The notes beneath the pieces are model-generated. The model saw only the letters and a program-made list of their open reading frames with translations, was not told the origin of the DNA and made no database searches. The position numbers and the translations under genes were made by a program. 64,000 nt of DNA from an uncultured Clostridia bacterium (GTDB taxonomy: Bacteria; Bacillota; Clostridia; Christensenellales; Aristaeellaceae): positions 1 to 64,000 of the forward strand of contig CALVKT010000007.1 of the NCBI GenBank assembly GCA_944333055.1. The letters are read 5' to 3'. This document shows positions 7,394-16,766 of the stretch, one piece after another; position 1 is the first letter of the stretch; each line of letters opens with the position of its first letter.

Positions 7394-8371
7394 TCACTTC
7401 TTGGGCGCGTTCTGCGCGTTGCCCATGTCCGCAATCGATTCGCGCATGTTCGTGTCGGCGATGGTGTTCTGCATCTGATAGTAGTCCATCACGCCCAGCT
7501 TGCCCTCGCGCAGCGCGGCGGCCATCGCCTTGGGCACCTCGGCCTCCGCCTCGATGACCTTGGCGCGCTGCTCCTGCGCGGCCGCTTTCATCTCCTGCTC
7601 GCGCGCGACGGCCATGGCACGGCGCTCTTCGGCCTTCGCCTGCGCGATACGGCGATCCGCCTCCGCCTGATCCATCTGCGGCTGCGCGCCGACGTTTCTG
7701 CCCACGTCCACATCCGCGATGTCGATGGAGAGGATCTCAAACGCCGTGCCCGCGTCAAGGCCCTTGCCCAGCACGGTGCGCGAGATCAGATCCGGATTTT
7801 CCAGTACCTCTTTGTGCGTCTGCGCGGAGCCGACGGTGGTGACGATGCCCTCGCCCACGCGCGCGACGATCGTCTCCTCGCCCGCGCCGCCGACCAGCCG
7901 CTCGATGTTCGCGCGCACGGTCACGCGCGCCTTTGCCCGCAGCTCGATGCCGTCCTTGGCGATGGCGGCGACGATCGGCGTCTCGATGACGCGCGGGTTG
8001 ACGCTCATCTGCACGGCCTGCAACACGTCGCGGCCCGCCAGGTCGATGGCGCAGGCTTCCGGAAAGTCAAGCCCGATGTTTGCGCCGCGCGCCGTGATGA
8101 GCGCAGTGATCACCCGGTCGAGGTTGCCGCCCGCCAGATAGTGCGCCTCCATCTTGCTGATCTCCATGTTCAGCCCCGCCTTCTCCGCCTTGATCAGCGG
8201 GCCGACGATCTTTGAAGGCGAGACGCGCCGAATCTTCATGCCGATGAGCGTGAAGATGGAGACGTGCACGCCCGATGCCAGTGCGGAAACCCACAGGCCC
8301 AGCGGCACAAAACCCAGAAACACGATGACGATGACGACGATCGCAACGATCAGCACAATGCCACTATACAT
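7394..8371 (-). CDS. floA: FloA, flotillin-like membrane scaffold protein
   Basis: 325 residues. An N-terminal hydrophobic hairpin anchors the protein. A SPFH-like domain follows, then an Ala/Glu/Lys-rich coiled coil (about 225-290) and a C-terminal helical tail. The sequence matches FloA (YqfA), which organises functional membrane microdomains and affects membrane fluidity. It lies 27 bases downstream of nfeD, the usual partner, and has a good SD (GGAAGGAG). The short charged tail ends in PKK. Confidence 0.95.
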   Translation of the reverse strand: MYSGIVLIVAIVVIVIVFLGFVPLGLWVSALASGVHVSIFTLIGMKIRRVSPSKIVGPLIKAEKAGLNMEISKMEAHYLAGGNLDRVITALITARGANIGLDFPEACAIDLAGRDVLQAVQMSVNPRVIETPIVAAIAKDGIELRAKARVTVRANIERLVGGAGEETIVARVGEGIVTTVGSAQTHKEVLENPDLISRTVLGKGLDAGTAFEILSIDIADVDVGRNVGAQPQMDQAEADRRIAQAKAEERRAMAVAREQEMKAAAQEQRAKVIEAEAEVPKAMAAALREGKLGVMDYYQMQNTIADTNMRESIADMGNAQNAPKK

Positions 8372-8398
8372 GTTTTTTCTCCTTCCCTCTTCCGTTTA

Positions 8399-8887
8399 TT
8401 AGCCTTCCTGACTGGCGCGCACGACGATCCGTGCGCCGTCCACGCTGACGATCTCGATGGGCATATCCCGTTCGATGAAACTGCCCTCCGTGACGACGTT
8501 CAGCCGCACGCCGTCAAAATCCCCGATGCCCGACGGGCGCAGCACGCTCGCCGTGCGCCCGCGCCTGCCCACGAGCACCTTCATGTCCTCGCGCGTGCGC
8601 AGCTCCTCCTTGTCCTTCAAAAAGACGCGGCTGCCCTCGCCGTTGCAGGCGGAACGCATCACACAGGAGATGCACACCGCCAGCAGCGCGATCACCACCA
8701 GCAGCGTGGCGATGGCCACCAGCGCGCCGGACTCCAGCCAAATCGCCGCGATGCCCGCCGCAATGAGCACAAGGCCGGCCACGCCCGGCAAGCCGAAGCC
8801 CGGCATGAACAGCTCCGCAATGATCAACCCGGCCCCCAGCACCAGGCACAGCAGAATCGGCGCATATGCCGCCAGATTTGCAAACAT
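8399..8887 (-). CDS. NfeD-like membrane protein (YqeZ-type, short)
   Basis: 162 residues from the ATG at 8887, with AAAGGAGGGG about 8 bases upstream; a 12-codon upstream extension lacks any SD. Two to three transmembrane helices containing LFMPGFGLPGVAG are followed by a C-terminal OB-fold domain with LVGRRGRTASVLRPSG. NfeD proteins pair with flotillins or stomatins. This is the short form without the N-terminal ClpP-like protease domain found in full-length YqeZ. First gene of the floA operon. Confidence 0.9.
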   Translation of the reverse strand: MFANLAAYAPILLCLVLGAGLIIAELFMPGFGLPGVAGLVLIAAGIAAIWLESGALVAIATLLVVIALLAVCISCVMRSACNGEGSRVFLKDKEELRTREDMKVLVGRRGRTASVLRPSGIGDFDGVRLNVVTEGSFIERDMPIEIVSVDGARIVVRASQEG

Positions 8888-8913
8888 CGATTCTTCCCCT
8901 CCTTTGTACATGT

Positions 8914-8942
8914 AGCATACCATACCCGACGCGCCGGGGAAA
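8914..8942 (-). promoter_or_regulatory. Candidate promoter of the nfeD-floA operon
   Basis: Minus strand TTTCCC (8937-8942), 17 bp, TATGCT (8914-8919) preceded by TGG, which gives an extended -10 that could offset the poor -35. Confidence 0.45.
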
Positions 8943-8988
8943 GGGATTCCGTCTCAAATGTCCGTTTTGGCGCTCCAAAGCGCATGTC

Positions 8989-9561
8989 TTACATCAGATG
9001 TGCCGCCAGCGCGCGCACATCCCGCTCGTAGGTGTCCGTCAGCGCGCGGTTGTAGATCAGGCTCGCCGGATGATACAGCGCAAAGAGCGGCAGACCCGCC
9101 TCTCCCGCGTCGATCACCTGCCCGTGCGTCTGCCCGATCGTCAGTCGCCGACCCGTGACCGCCTGCAGCGGCACATTGCCCAGCGTGGCGATCATCCGCG
9201 GGGACACCAGCTCGATCTCGCGCAGCAGCCACGGGCGAAACAGCGCGATCTCCTCCTTCGTGGGCGGCCGGTTGCTCAGGCGCCCCGTCCGGCCCGTCTT
9301 CGTCGGACGGATCTTGACGGCGTTGGAGATGTAGATCTCCTCCCGCTTCATCTGCGCCAGCGCGAGAAAGTGGTCGAGGTTCTTCCCCGCCTTGCCCACG
9401 AACGGGCGGCCCATCAGGCTCTCCTGCTCGCCCGGCGCCTCGCCGATGAGCATCAGCTTCGGCCTCATCGGGCCTTCGCCAAAGACCAGCGCGCTTTCCC
9501 TGCCGGGCATCACATCCGCGAGAAACGCCCGAAGCTCCTGTTTATACCTGTCCATCTCCAT
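8989..9561 (-). CDS. Uracil-DNA glycosylase superfamily protein without Fe-S cysteines
   Basis: 190 residues with the family-4 type motifs GEAPGEQE (active-site loop), GRPFVGKAG and the C-terminal HPAS. These enzymes excise uracil from DNA. Unlike the neighbouring gene it contains no cysteine at all, so it cannot hold the [4Fe-4S] cluster of family-4 enzymes. Its start lies inside the end of the upstream glycosylase gene (20-base overlap), with AAGGA just upstream, so the two are co-translated. Activity is inferred. It could be a divergent glycosylase or a structural paralogue with another substrate. Confidence 0.85.
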   Translation of the reverse strand: MEMDRYKQELRAFLADVMPGRESALVFGEGPMRPKLMLIGEAPGEQESLMGRPFVGKAGKNLDHFLALAQMKREEIYISNAVKIRPTKTGRTGRLSNRPPTKEEIALFRPWLLREIELVSPRMIATLGNVPLQAVTGRRLTIGQTHGQVIDAGEAGLPLFALYHPASLIYNRALTDTYERDVRALAAHLM

Positions 9562-10138
9562 GCTGTCCTTCCATCCCGTATGCGCCCAGCTCGATCAGCT
9601 TGCTGCGAATCTGCTTAAAATCCTCCCACGCCGGGCGCTTTTTATCCGCATCCCGCAGCAGCGCCGCCGGATGATACGTGGGCATGAACCACACGCCCTT
9701 GCGAAGCTGCCAGACGCCGCGGTCGCGCGTGATGCGCATGTCGTCGCCCAGCAGCGCCCGTGTAGGCGTAGAACCCAGGCAGACGATCACCTTCGGGCGC
9801 ACCAGCGCGACCTGCTGGCGCAGATAGTCCATGCAGGCCATGCGCTCGTCGCCCTCTGGCACGCGGTTGTTCGGCGGGCGGCACTTGACGATGTTGCAGA
9901 TGTAGACCTGCTCGCGCGTCAGGCCGATGGCGGCGAGCATCTTGTCAAGCAGCTGCCCCGCCGCGCCGACGAACGGCCTGCCCGTCGCGTCCTCCTGCTG
10001 GCCCGGCCCCTCGCCGATGAACATGAGCGCCGCATGCAGGTCGCCTTCACCGAGCACGACGTTCGTGCGCGTCTGACAGAGCCTGCACTTTTCGCATGCA
10101 TAGACCGCCTGCGTGAGCGTCGGCCAGGATGTTTTCAT
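9542..10138 (-). CDS. Family 4 uracil-DNA glycosylase, [4Fe-4S] type
   Basis: 198 residues from the ATG at 10138, which has GGGGAG 9 bases upstream; the ATG at 10147 directly abuts that SD. Near the N terminus it has the cluster ligands CEKCRLC, with further cysteines in NIVKCRPP and MACMDYL. Catalytic motifs GEGPGQQED, GRPFVGAAG and YHPAALLR are present. It removes uracil from DNA in base-excision repair. It overlaps the downstream cysteine-free paralogue, forming a two-gene repair unit. Confidence 0.93.
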   Translation of the reverse strand: MKTSWPTLTQAVYACEKCRLCQTRTNVVLGEGDLHAALMFIGEGPGQQEDATGRPFVGAAGQLLDKMLAAIGLTREQVYICNIVKCRPPNNRVPEGDERMACMDYLRQQVALVRPKVIVCLGSTPTRALLGDDMRITRDRGVWQLRKGVWFMPTYHPAALLRDADKKRPAWEDFKQIRSKLIELGAYGMEGQHGDGQV

Positions 10139-10161
10139 GCGCTTCATCTCCCCGTCCGGTC

Positions 10162-10192
10162 AAAAAGAGCTTCGTTCACGCGAAATGAAGCT
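10162..10192 (-). terminator. Possible terminator after the small membrane gene
   Basis: Minus strand AGCTTC...GAAGCT imperfect hairpin followed by CTTTTTG. It lies just past the 10196 stop and upstream of the glycosylase pair. Confidence 0.5.
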
Positions 10193-10195
10193 GCA

Positions 10196-10408
10196 TCATT
10201 TGTCGGCGCCGTCTGTGATGATCACAGCATCCGTGATGTTGTCGGTGAGGTCGGCAAATGTGATCGTCAGATCCTGACGCAGCCAGTTGTACAGGCTGCC
10301 GAGCATCAGCATCAGCACGACGATCGCCGCCGCCGCGGCCGCCGCGCCGAACACGTCCGCCACGCCCGCAGCCACGCGATAGCCGATCTGCTTCTTTTTC
10401 TTCTTCAC
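10196..10408 (-). CDS. Small membrane protein, unknown
   Basis: 70 residues from a GTG at 10408 with GGAGG 7 bases upstream. A poly-lysine N terminus (MKKKKKQ) precedes one alanine-rich transmembrane segment (about 20-40), then a short acidic tail with alternating Thr/Asp. The charge pattern predicts the N terminus stays inside. No family recognised. It stands alone between trmL and the glycosylases. Confidence 0.65.
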   Translation of the reverse strand: MKKKKKQIGYRVAAGVADVFGAAAAAAAIVVLMLMLGSLYNWLRQDLTITFADLTDNITDAVIITDGADK

Positions 10409-10478
10409 ATGGCCGCCTCCTTTTTCGCTGCTTCCATTGTACCCGATGCCCGGCAGGCTGTCAAGCGAACGGTCGATT

Positions 10479-10997
10479 TCACAGGTAATCCATCCACGCG
10501 CCCGGCGTCTCGTCCCGGCCGGTCAGCGCGCCGTGATCCAGCAGGCCGTCAAAGCCGCGCTGGCGCAGCGCTTCGTAGGCGACGATCGCCACGGAGTTGG
10601 ACAGGTTCAGGCTGCGCGCGCCCTCCACCATCGGGATGCGGATGCAGCGGTCATACACCCGCGAAAGCAGGTTTTCCGGCAGCCCGCGCGACTCCCGGCC
10701 AAAGACCAGAAACACGTCTTCGGGATAGGCCACCTGCGCATAGCTGCGCGGCGCCTTCGTGCTGGCATAGAAAAATGCGCCGTCCGGATGCGCTTCCAGC
10801 AGCTCGGCAAAGTCCTTGTGCACGCGCACGTTCACCAGCGGCCAGTAATCCAGCCCCGCGCGCTTCAAATACCGGTCGTCCAGGCTGTAGCCCAGCGGCT
10901 CCACCAGGTGCAGCGCGCTGCCCGTGGCCGCGCAGGTGCGCGCGATGTTGCCCGTGTTCTGCGGAATCTCCGGTTCGATCAAGACGATGTGAATCAT
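10479..10997 (-). CDS. trmL: TrmL, tRNA (cytidine/uridine-34 2'-O)-methyltransferase
   Basis: 172 residues of the SPOUT superfamily. It begins MIHIVLIEPEIPQNTGNIAR and has the knot motifs FGRESRGLP and SLNLSNSVAIVAYEALRQ, where S-adenosylmethionine binds. TrmL methylates the wobble ribose in leucine tRNAs in Escherichia coli. The true start is the ATG at 10997 with AAAGGAG 7 bases upstream. The frame stays open far upstream, antisense to tyrS, but that is a by-product of GC-rich codon use. It is divergent from the tyrS T-box. Confidence 0.93.
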   Translation of the reverse strand: MIHIVLIEPEIPQNTGNIARTCAATGSALHLVEPLGYSLDDRYLKRAGLDYWPLVNVRVHKDFAELLEAHPDGAFFYASTKAPRSYAQVAYPEDVFLVFGRESRGLPENLLSRVYDRCIRIPMVEGARSLNLSNSVAIVAYEALRQRGFDGLLDHGALTGRDETPGAWMDYL

Positions 10998-11024
10998 GGT
11001 GCTCTCCTTTGCGTTGTTCGCTTC

Positions 11025-11053
11025 ATTGTATCGCAAAATGCGCCCGCGCGCAA
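11025..11053 (-). promoter_or_regulatory. Promoter of trmL
   Basis: Minus strand TTGCGC (11048-11053), 17 bp, TACAAT (11025-11030), about 28 bases before the start codon. Confidence 0.65.
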
Positions 11054-11074
11054 CGCCGGGCGTCAAATTCCCGC

Positions 11075-11103
11075 TTGACTTTGCCCCGCAATCATCATAT
11101 AAT
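11075..11103 (+). promoter_or_regulatory. Promoter of the tyrS T-box transcript
   Basis: TTGACT (11075-11080), 17 bp, TATAAT (11098-11103), just upstream of the T-box leader. Confidence 0.88.
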
Positions 11104-11109
11104 ACGGCG

Positions 11110-11381
11110 TAGAAGCGTCGATGGGAACAAGTAGGGCCGCACATCCCCCGATTCAGAGAACTGCCGGCCGGTGCAAGGCAGCGTCGGGCGGCGGCCCGAA
11201 TACATCCCGGAGCTCGGCCCCGAACGAAGCCATCGCTTTGAGTAGGCCGCCGCCGGTTCGCCGGATACAGCGAGGGCCCGTCGCCGGCGGGCTGTGAGGA
11301 GGTCTGCCGTAAGGCGGCCTTAAACGGAAGTGGTACCGCGTTGTTCACGCCTTCCCGACTTAAAGCGGGAGGGCGTGTTTT
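11110..11381 (+). promoter_or_regulatory. Tyrosine T-box riboswitch leader
   Basis: A leader of about 270 bases upstream of tyrS. The specifier loop contains GAA-TAC-ATC with the tyrosine codon TAC at 11201-11203. The T-box proper reads GTGGTACCGCG at 11331-11341; its TGGT can pair with an ACCA tRNA end, as expected for an A discriminator. A terminator hairpin CACGCC-TTCCCG...CGGGAG-GGCGTG at 11346-11377 is followed by TTTT. Uncharged tRNA-Tyr should stabilise the antiterminator and allow tyrS expression. Confidence 0.93.
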
Positions 11382-11411
11382 CGTCTTCCCGGAAAAACAG
11401 GAGGTTTTCTT

Positions 11412-12644
11412 ATGGCAGAGCACATTCTGGACATCCTCAAGGAGCGCGGGTTTATCGCGCAGATCACGTTTGAAGAGGAGCTCTACAAGCAGCTCGAACA
11501 GCCGACCACCTTCTACGTCGGCTTCGATCCGACGGCCGATTCCCTGCACATCGGCCACTACATCCCGATCATGGCGATGGCGCACATGCAGCGTGCCGGC
11601 CACAGGCCCATCGCCCTGATGGGCGGCGGCACCGCGATGATCGGCGACCCGTCCGGCAAGACCGACATGCGCAAGATGCTCACCGTCGAGACCATCGACG
11701 ACAACGTCGCGCACATCAAAAAGCAGATGAGCCGCTTCCTCGACTTTGGCGAGGGCAAGGCCATCATCGCCGACAACGGCGACTGGCTGCGCCACCTCAA
11801 CTACATCGACTTCATGCGCGAGATCGGCTCCGTCTTCTCCGTCAACAAGATGCTCACCGCCGATTGCTACAAGGCGCGCCTGGCGACGGAGAACGGCCTG
11901 TGCTTCCTGGAGTTTACCTCCATGCTCATGCAGAGCTACGACTTCCTGGAGCTCTTCAGGCGCTACGGCTGCCGCCTGCAGATGGGCGGCAACGACCAGT
12001 GGAGCAACATGCTCGGCGGCGCGGACCTCATCCGCCGCAAGGAGCAGCAGAATGCCTACGCCTGCACGTTCCAGCTGCTGCTCACCCACGACGGCCGCAA
12101 GATGGGCAAGACCGAGAAGGGCGCGCTCTGGCTGGACGCCGACAAGACCAGCCCGTACGACTTCTACCAGTACTGGCGCAACATCGACGACAAGGACGTC
12201 GAGAAGTGCCTGGGCCTGCTGACCTTCCTGCCGATGGATGAGGTGCGCCGTCTGGGCGCGCTTGAGGGCAGCGAGATCAACGAGGCCAAGAAGGTGCTCG
12301 CCTACGAGGTGACCCGGCTGGTGCACGGCGAGGAGGAGGCCGAGAAGGCGCAGCAGGCCGCCGCGGCGCTCTTCGGCGGCGCGGGCATGGGCGGCTCCAT
12401 TCCCACCACCGAGCTCACGGGCGAGGCGCTGGCCAAGGACGCGCGCGTCACCACGCTGCTGGTCATGAGCAAGATTGCGCCGTCCAGCTCCGCCGCGCGC
12501 CGTCTGATTCAGGGCGGCGGCGTGGCCGTCAACGAGGAGAAGATCGACGACGTGAACGCGGTCGTGACCGAAGCGATGTTCGGCGCGGACGGCCTGATGC
12601 TGCGCTCCGGCAAGAAGAAGTATCACCGCTTCCTGCTCAAGTAA
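11412..12644 (+). CDS. tyrS: Tyrosyl-tRNA synthetase
   Basis: 410 residues, class I synthetase. It shows the HIGH motif (LHIGHYIP), the tyrosine-binding segment YDFLELF and MGGNDQWSN, and the KMSKS variant KMGKT. A C-terminal S4-like RNA-binding domain follows (about 345-405). It charges tRNA-Tyr. The T-box leader with a TAC specifier independently confirms the amino acid. A good SD (GGAGG) precedes the ATG, and the YigZ gene follows three bases after its stop. Confidence 0.98.
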   Translation: MAEHILDILKERGFIAQITFEEELYKQLEQPTTFYVGFDPTADSLHIGHYIPIMAMAHMQRAGHRPIALMGGGTAMIGDPSGKTDMRKMLTVETIDDNVAHIKKQMSRFLDFGEGKAIIADNGDWLRHLNYIDFMREIGSVFSVNKMLTADCYKARLATENGLCFLEFTSMLMQSYDFLELFRRYGCRLQMGGNDQWSNMLGGADLIRRKEQQNAYACTFQLLLTHDGRKMGKTEKGALWLDADKTSPYDFYQYWRNIDDKDVEKCLGLLTFLPMDEVRRLGALEGSEINEAKKVLAYEVTRLVHGEEEAEKAQQAAAALFGGAGMGGSIPTTELTGEALAKDARVTTLLVMSKIAPSSSAARRLIQGGGVAVNEEKIDDVNAVVTEAMFGADGLMLRSGKKKYHRFLLK

Positions 12645-12647
12645 GCC

Positions 12648-13292
12648 ATGGCGGAGCTGCTCGCGTACAAGACGCTGCGCGCGGAAAACGCCGCAGAGTT
12701 TACCATCAACAAATCCCGCTTCATCGGCTGCGGCTGCCCCTGCCAGACGGAGGAAGAAGCGCTCGCGTTTCTCCAGCGCATCCGCACCCGGCACAAGGAC
12801 GCCACCCACAACTGCTACGCCTACATCATCGGCCTGAACAGCGGCATCATGCGCTACAGCGACGACGGCGAGCCCGGCGGCACCGCCGGCATGCCGATCA
12901 TCGAGGTGATGAAGGCGCGCGGCGTGGTCAACTGCGCCGTGGTCGTCACGCGCTATTTCGGCGGCGTGCTGCTGGGCGCGGGCGGGCTGGTGCGCGCCTA
13001 CGCGCAGGGCAGCAAGACCGCGCTGGACGCGGCGGGCGTCGTCGTGATGGAGAAGAGTGCGCGCTACATGGTGGAGGTCGACTACGCCACGTGGCAGCGG
13101 CTGGATTATTTCCTCAAGCGCGCGCCCGTCATCATCGAGCACAGCGAGTTCGCCGCGAGCGTCGTCTGCACGCTGATGGTGCGCTGCAAGGACGCGGATG
13201 CGCTGCTCGTGGAGATCGCGCGCGTGACAGACGGCAAGGCGGAGATCCTGCCCGACGACACACTCTATTATCCCTGGCCCGACGAGGGCTAG
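12648..13292 (+). CDS. YigZ / IMPACT family protein
   Basis: 214 residues with the IMPACT-domain signature RYSDDGEPGGTAGMPI and VTRYFGGVLLGAGGLVRAY, plus a C-terminal ferredoxin-like domain (DUF1949 type). Bacterial members are poorly characterised; eukaryotic IMPACT regulates Gcn2 in translation control. The start is 3 bases after the tyrS stop, so it depends on translational coupling and on the tyrosine T-box. Whether its function relates to tRNA charging is unknown. Confidence 0.88.
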   Translation: MAELLAYKTLRAENAAEFTINKSRFIGCGCPCQTEEEALAFLQRIRTRHKDATHNCYAYIIGLNSGIMRYSDDGEPGGTAGMPIIEVMKARGVVNCAVVVTRYFGGVLLGAGGLVRAYAQGSKTALDAAGVVVMEKSARYMVEVDYATWQRLDYFLKRAPVIIEHSEFAASVVCTLMVRCKDADALLVEIARVTDGKAEILPDDTLYYPWPDEG

Positions 13293-13300
13293 CCATCATC

Positions 13301-13331
13301 GCCCTCCCCTGCGCATCGGGAGGGCTTTTTT
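13301..13331 (+). terminator. Terminator of the tyrS transcript
   Basis: GCCCTCCC (13301-13308) and GGGAGGGC (13318-13325) followed by six T residues. Confidence 0.93.
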
Positions 13332-13345
13332 GACGCCGAACATGT

Positions 13346-13382
13346 GAAAAGCGGCCCCGCCTCCTGAGGGAAGCGGGGCCGC
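13346..13382 (-). terminator. Terminator of the oad operon
   Basis: Minus strand GCGGCCCCGC...GCGGGGCCGC, a 10-bp stem, followed by TTTTC. It lies about 30 bases after the oadA stop and converges on the tyrS terminator. Confidence 0.85.
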
Positions 13383-13411
13383 CTGTTCAGCCTGTTTCAG
13401 CCCATTGGGCA

Positions 13412-14809
13412 TCAGACCGGCATGGTCTTGTTTTCCGCGTTGAGCATCGTGTTGTCGATCTTGAGCTGCTGCGCCTGACGATACTGGAAGAACTTCGGCG
13501 CGACCTTCGGGAACAGCGCGTAGGAGAGCACGTCCTCCTCCTGGGTGTAGTACTCGCGGATCTCCTCGCGGTACTTGTCCATTTCGGGCTGGAGGCGGTC
13601 GGCCGGACGGCAGGTGATGACCTCGTCATCGCCGATGGCCATGCGGCGCACTTCCTCGTTCACCTCAGCCGGCAGGCGGCCGTATTCGCCGCGCAGCAGG
13701 CCCTTGGACTCGTTCGGGAAGGTCTTATAGCGGCCGAAGAGCACGTTCATGACCGCCTGCGTGCCGACGATCTGAGAGGTCGGCGTGACCAGCGGCGGAT
13801 AGCCGAAGTCCTTGCGCACCTGCGGAATCTCCGCGAGCACGTCGTAGTACTTGTCCATCGCGTTGAACTGCTTGAGCTGGCCGATCATGTTGGAGAGCAT
13901 GCCGCCCGGCACCTGATACTTGAGGGTGTTCGCATCGACGCTGAGCACCTTCGCGGTGTCGCGCCAGCCGTCCTTGCTCAGGCGGTCGGCGACCTTGCGG
14001 AAGTGCACGGCGCACTCGCTCATGAGTTCCATGTCCAGGCCCGGATCGTACTGCGTGCCCTTGAGCGTGGCGCACAGGGACTCGGTGGACGGCTGAGAGG
14101 TGCCCTCGGCCAGCGGGGAGAGCGCGGTATCCACGATATCGCAGCCCGCTTCGATCGCCTTGAGGATGGTCATCGCGCCGGTGCCGGCGGTGTTGTGCGT
14201 GTGCAGGTGGATCGGCAGCTTCGTGTTCTCCTTGAGGCGCTTGACGAGGCTGTACGCGTCATACGGCAGCAGCAGGTTGGCCATGTCCTTGATGCAGATG
14301 GCGTCCGCGCCCATCTGCTCGATCTCCTTGGCCAGCTTCACGAAGTACTCCTCGGTGTGCACCGGGCTGATCGTGTAGCTGATGGCGATCTCGCAGATGC
14401 CGCCGTACTTCTTGGTGGACTTGACGGCCTGTTCGAGGTTGCGCATGTCGTTGAGCGCGTCGAAGATGCGGATGATGTCAATGCCGTTCTCGATCGCCTT
14501 CTTGACGAACGCGTCCACGACGTCGTCCGCGTAGTGCTTGTAGCCCAGAATGTTCTGGCCGCGGAAGAGCATCTGGAGCTTCGTGTTGGGCATCGCCTTG
14601 CGCAGCGCGCGCAGGCGCTCCCACGGGTCTTCGTTCAGGAAGCGCAGGCAGCTGTCAAACGTCGCGCCGCCCCAGCACTCCAGAGAATAGTAGCCGACCT
14701 TGTCGAGCTTGTCGGCGACGGGAAGCATCTCATCCAGGCGCATGCGGGTCGCAGCCTGGGACTGATGCGCGTCGCGCAAAATGGTATCGGTGATCAGCAC
14801 CTTGCCCAT
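13412..14809 (-). CDS. oadA: OadA-type carboxyltransferase (oxaloacetate decarboxylase alpha / pyruvate carboxylase B)
   Basis: 465 residues. A TIM-barrel carboxyltransferase with the metal and substrate motifs TDTILRDAHQSQ, LECWGGATFD, ICIKDMA (carbamylated lysine) and LHTHNTAG, then the conserved C-terminal PYC_OADA domain. It transfers CO2 between oxaloacetate or pyruvate and carboxybiotin. It lacks a fused biotinyl domain; a separate biotin carrier lies two genes upstream. It is last in the operon, 36 bases after the sodium-pump subunit. Direction in vivo (decarboxylation versus carboxylation) is not determined by sequence, but the pump subunits favour decarboxylation. Confidence 0.94.
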   Translation of the reverse strand: MGKVLITDTILRDAHQSQAATRMRLDEMLPVADKLDKVGYYSLECWGGATFDSCLRFLNEDPWERLRALRKAMPNTKLQMLFRGQNILGYKHYADDVVDAFVKKAIENGIDIIRIFDALNDMRNLEQAVKSTKKYGGICEIAISYTISPVHTEEYFVKLAKEIEQMGADAICIKDMANLLLPYDAYSLVKRLKENTKLPIHLHTHNTAGTGAMTILKAIEAGCDIVDTALSPLAEGTSQPSTESLCATLKGTQYDPGLDMELMSECAVHFRKVADRLSKDGWRDTAKVLSVDANTLKYQVPGGMLSNMIGQLKQFNAMDKYYDVLAEIPQVRKDFGYPPLVTPTSQIVGTQAVMNVLFGRYKTFPNESKGLLRGEYGRLPAEVNEEVRRMAIGDDEVITCRPADRLQPEMDKYREEIREYYTQEEDVLSYALFPKVAPKFFQYRQAQQLKIDNTMLNAENKTMPV

Positions 14810-14845
14810 ATCTCATTTCCTCCTTGTGGAAATCTGTTAAATCGC

Positions 14846-16297
14846 TCAGCCGCCGAACATGGAGATGAACACGCCCGCAGCCACGGCGGAACCGATGACG
14901 CCCGCCACGTTCGGGCCCATGGCGTGCATGAGCAGGAAGTTGCCCGGGTTCGCTTCCTGACCGACCTTCTGGGAGACGCGGGCCGCCATCGGGACGGCGG
15001 ACACGCCTGCGGAGCCGATCAGCGGGTTGATCTTGCCGCCCGTCACCCTGCACAGCAGGTTGCCCAGCAGCACGCCGCCCGCAGTGCCGCCGCCAAAGGC
15101 CGCGACGCCCAGAATGATGATCTTGATGGTCTCCGCCTGCAGGAAGGTCTCCGCCTTCGCCGTCGCGCCGACGGTGAAGCCCAGGAAGATGGTGACGATG
15201 TTCATCAGCTCGTTCTGCGCCGTCTTGGAGAGGCGATCGGTCACGCCGCACTCCTTGAAGAGGTTGCCCAGCATCAGGGAGCCGATCAGCGGCGCGGCGC
15301 TGGGCAGCATCAGCGAGACGATGACGGTCACGGCGATCGGGAAGACGATCTTCTCGGTCTTGGAGACCTCGCGCAGCTGACCCATGACGATCTTGCGATC
15401 CTCCTCGCGGGTCAGCGCCTTCATGATGGGCGGCTGGATGACCGGCACCAGCGCCATGTAGGAATACGCGGCGATGGCGATCGGGCCCAGCAGCCCCGGC
15501 GCGAGCTTGGTGGTGACGTAGATGGCCGTCGGGCCGTCCGCGCCGCCGATGATGCCGATGGCGCCCGCCTCTGCCGGGGAGAAGCCCCCCAGCAGCAGGG
15601 CCACGGTGAACGCCGCGAAGATGCCCAGCTGCGCGGCTGCGCCCAGCAGCAGCGAGATCGGGTTGGCGATCAGCGGCGCAAAGTCGGTCATCGCGCCCAC
15701 GCCCATGAAGATGAGCGGCGGGAAGATGCCGAGCTTGACGCCCTGATACAGGTAGTACAGCAGGCCGCCGTTCTGCTTGACGTACTGATAGCCGATCAGC
15801 ACGTCGCCGTTGTAGATCGGCACGCCGGCCTTGCCATGGTACACCGGGTTGGAGAGGATCTCGTAGACCGGTTCATCCATGACGCCCGCCAGCGGCAGGT
15901 TGGTCATGAGCATGCCAAAGGCGATGGGCAGAAGCAGCAGCGGCTCAAACTGCTTGACGATGGCCAGATAGAGCAGCACGAAGGAGATCAGCAGCATGAC
16001 GGCGTTCTTCCAGTCGCCCGTCAGCAGCGCGTAGATGCCGGACTCCTCCACGATGCCCGCCAGGGTGCCGCCGATGGTAAAGCTCTCCATGGCCTGCTCC
16101 AGGGAGCCGACGGCCCCCTCCGCTGCTTCATCGACGTAGACGGGAATCAACTCGTTCGCGTCGGCAACCAGCGTGACGTGCGCGCCAACTTCCGTGTCCT
16201 GTGTCTGATCGGACTCGTCGCCCCCCTGAGCGTAGACCGGCAGTGCGCACAGCATGCAGCACCATGCAAGCACGAGCGCACTGAGCATCTTCTTCAC
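14846..16297 (-). CDS. oadB: Sodium-pumping decarboxylase beta subunit
   Basis: 483 residues, longer than many OadB proteins because of an N-terminal secretion-type signal ([14 protein letters not shown]...) and about 60 extra polar residues before the membrane core. The core has many transmembrane helices with the signature [11 protein letters not shown], whose aspartate is essential for sodium movement in the family, and [16 protein letters not shown]. It uses carboxybiotin decarboxylation to export sodium ions. It lies between the biotin carrier and oadA. Confidence 0.95.
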   Translation of the reverse strand: MKKMLSALVLAWCCMLCALPVYAQGGDESDQTQDTEVGAHVTLVADANELIPVYVDEAAEGAVGSLEQAMESFTIGGTLAGIVEESGIYALLTGDWKNAVMLLISFVLLYLAIVKQFEPLLLLPIAFGMLMTNLPLAGVMDEPVYEILSNPVYHGKAGVPIYNGDVLIGYQYVKQNGGLLYYLYQGVKLGIFPPLIFMGVGAMTDFAPLIANPISLLLGAAAQLGIFAAFTVALLLGGFSPAEAGAIGIIGGADGPTAIYVTTKLAPGLLGPIAIAAYSYMALVPVIQPPIMKALTREEDRKIVMGQLREVSKTEKIVFPIAVTVIVSLMLPSAAPLIGSLMLGNLFKECGVTDRLSKTAQNELMNIVTIFLGFTVGATAKAETFLQAETIKIIILGVAAFGGGTAGGVLLGNLLCRVTGGKINPLIGSAGVSAVPMAARVSQKVGQEANPGNFLLMHAMGPNVAGVIGSAVAAGVFISMFGG

Positions 16298-16352
16298 ATC
16301 AAACAGCCCCTTTACATTGGTAAAATGCGCGCAAGCGCGAATGCCGCGCCGA

Positions 16353-16766
16353 TTACTCCAGGACGACCAGCACGTCGCCGGTGTTGACCGTGGCGCCCTT
16401 GCTGACGACGACCTGCGCGACCTTGCCCGCGCGCGGCGCCGGGATCTCGTTCTCCATCTTCATGGCCTCCAGCACGACCAGGCAGTCGCCCTTGTTGACG
16501 CTCTGGCCGGCGGCCACCTTGACATCCAGGATGTTGCCCGGCATCGGCGCGCTCACCTTCTCGCCGCCGGCGACAGGCGCGGCAGCGGGGGCCGGAGCGG
16601 CAGCGGGCGCAGCGGCAGGAGCCGGTGCAGCGGCGGGCGCGGCAGCCGGGGCCAGCGCGGCGACAGGCGCGGCAACCGGCGCAGCGGCGGGCGCGGCGCC
16701 GGCGGCAGTCTCTTCCACAGCGACCTGATACTGAACACCGTTGACGGTAATGACAAAGTTACGCAT
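16353..16766 (-). CDS. Biotin carboxyl carrier subunit of the decarboxylase
   Basis: 137 residues. A short N-terminal domain ([15 protein letters not shown]) is joined by an Ala/Pro-rich linker of about 45 residues to a C-terminal biotinyl domain with the biotinylated lysine in EAMKMEN. The flexible linker lets the biotin arm travel between the carboxyltransferase and the membrane pump, as in GcdC and MmdC. Start ATG at 16766 with GGAGG upstream. Both carboxyltransferases in the operon could use it. Confidence 0.95.
   Translation of the reverse strand: MRNFVITVNGVQYQVAVEETAAGAAPAAAPVAAPVAALAPAAAPAAAPAPAAAPAAAPAPAAAPVAGGEKVSAPMPGNILDVKVAAGQSVNKGDCLVVLEAMKMENEIPAPRAGKVAQVVVSKGATVNTGDVLVVLE

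Noticed and set aside
10998..13142. Long minus-strand extension of trmL across tyrS
   Set aside because: It runs antisense to tyrS and its T-box, and trmL has its own promoter and SD at 10997. The extension is an artefact of GC-rich codons.
16560..16700. GC-rich tandem repeat as a possible regulatory repeat
   Set aside because: It encodes the Ala/Pro linker of the biotin carrier and is explained by the protein.
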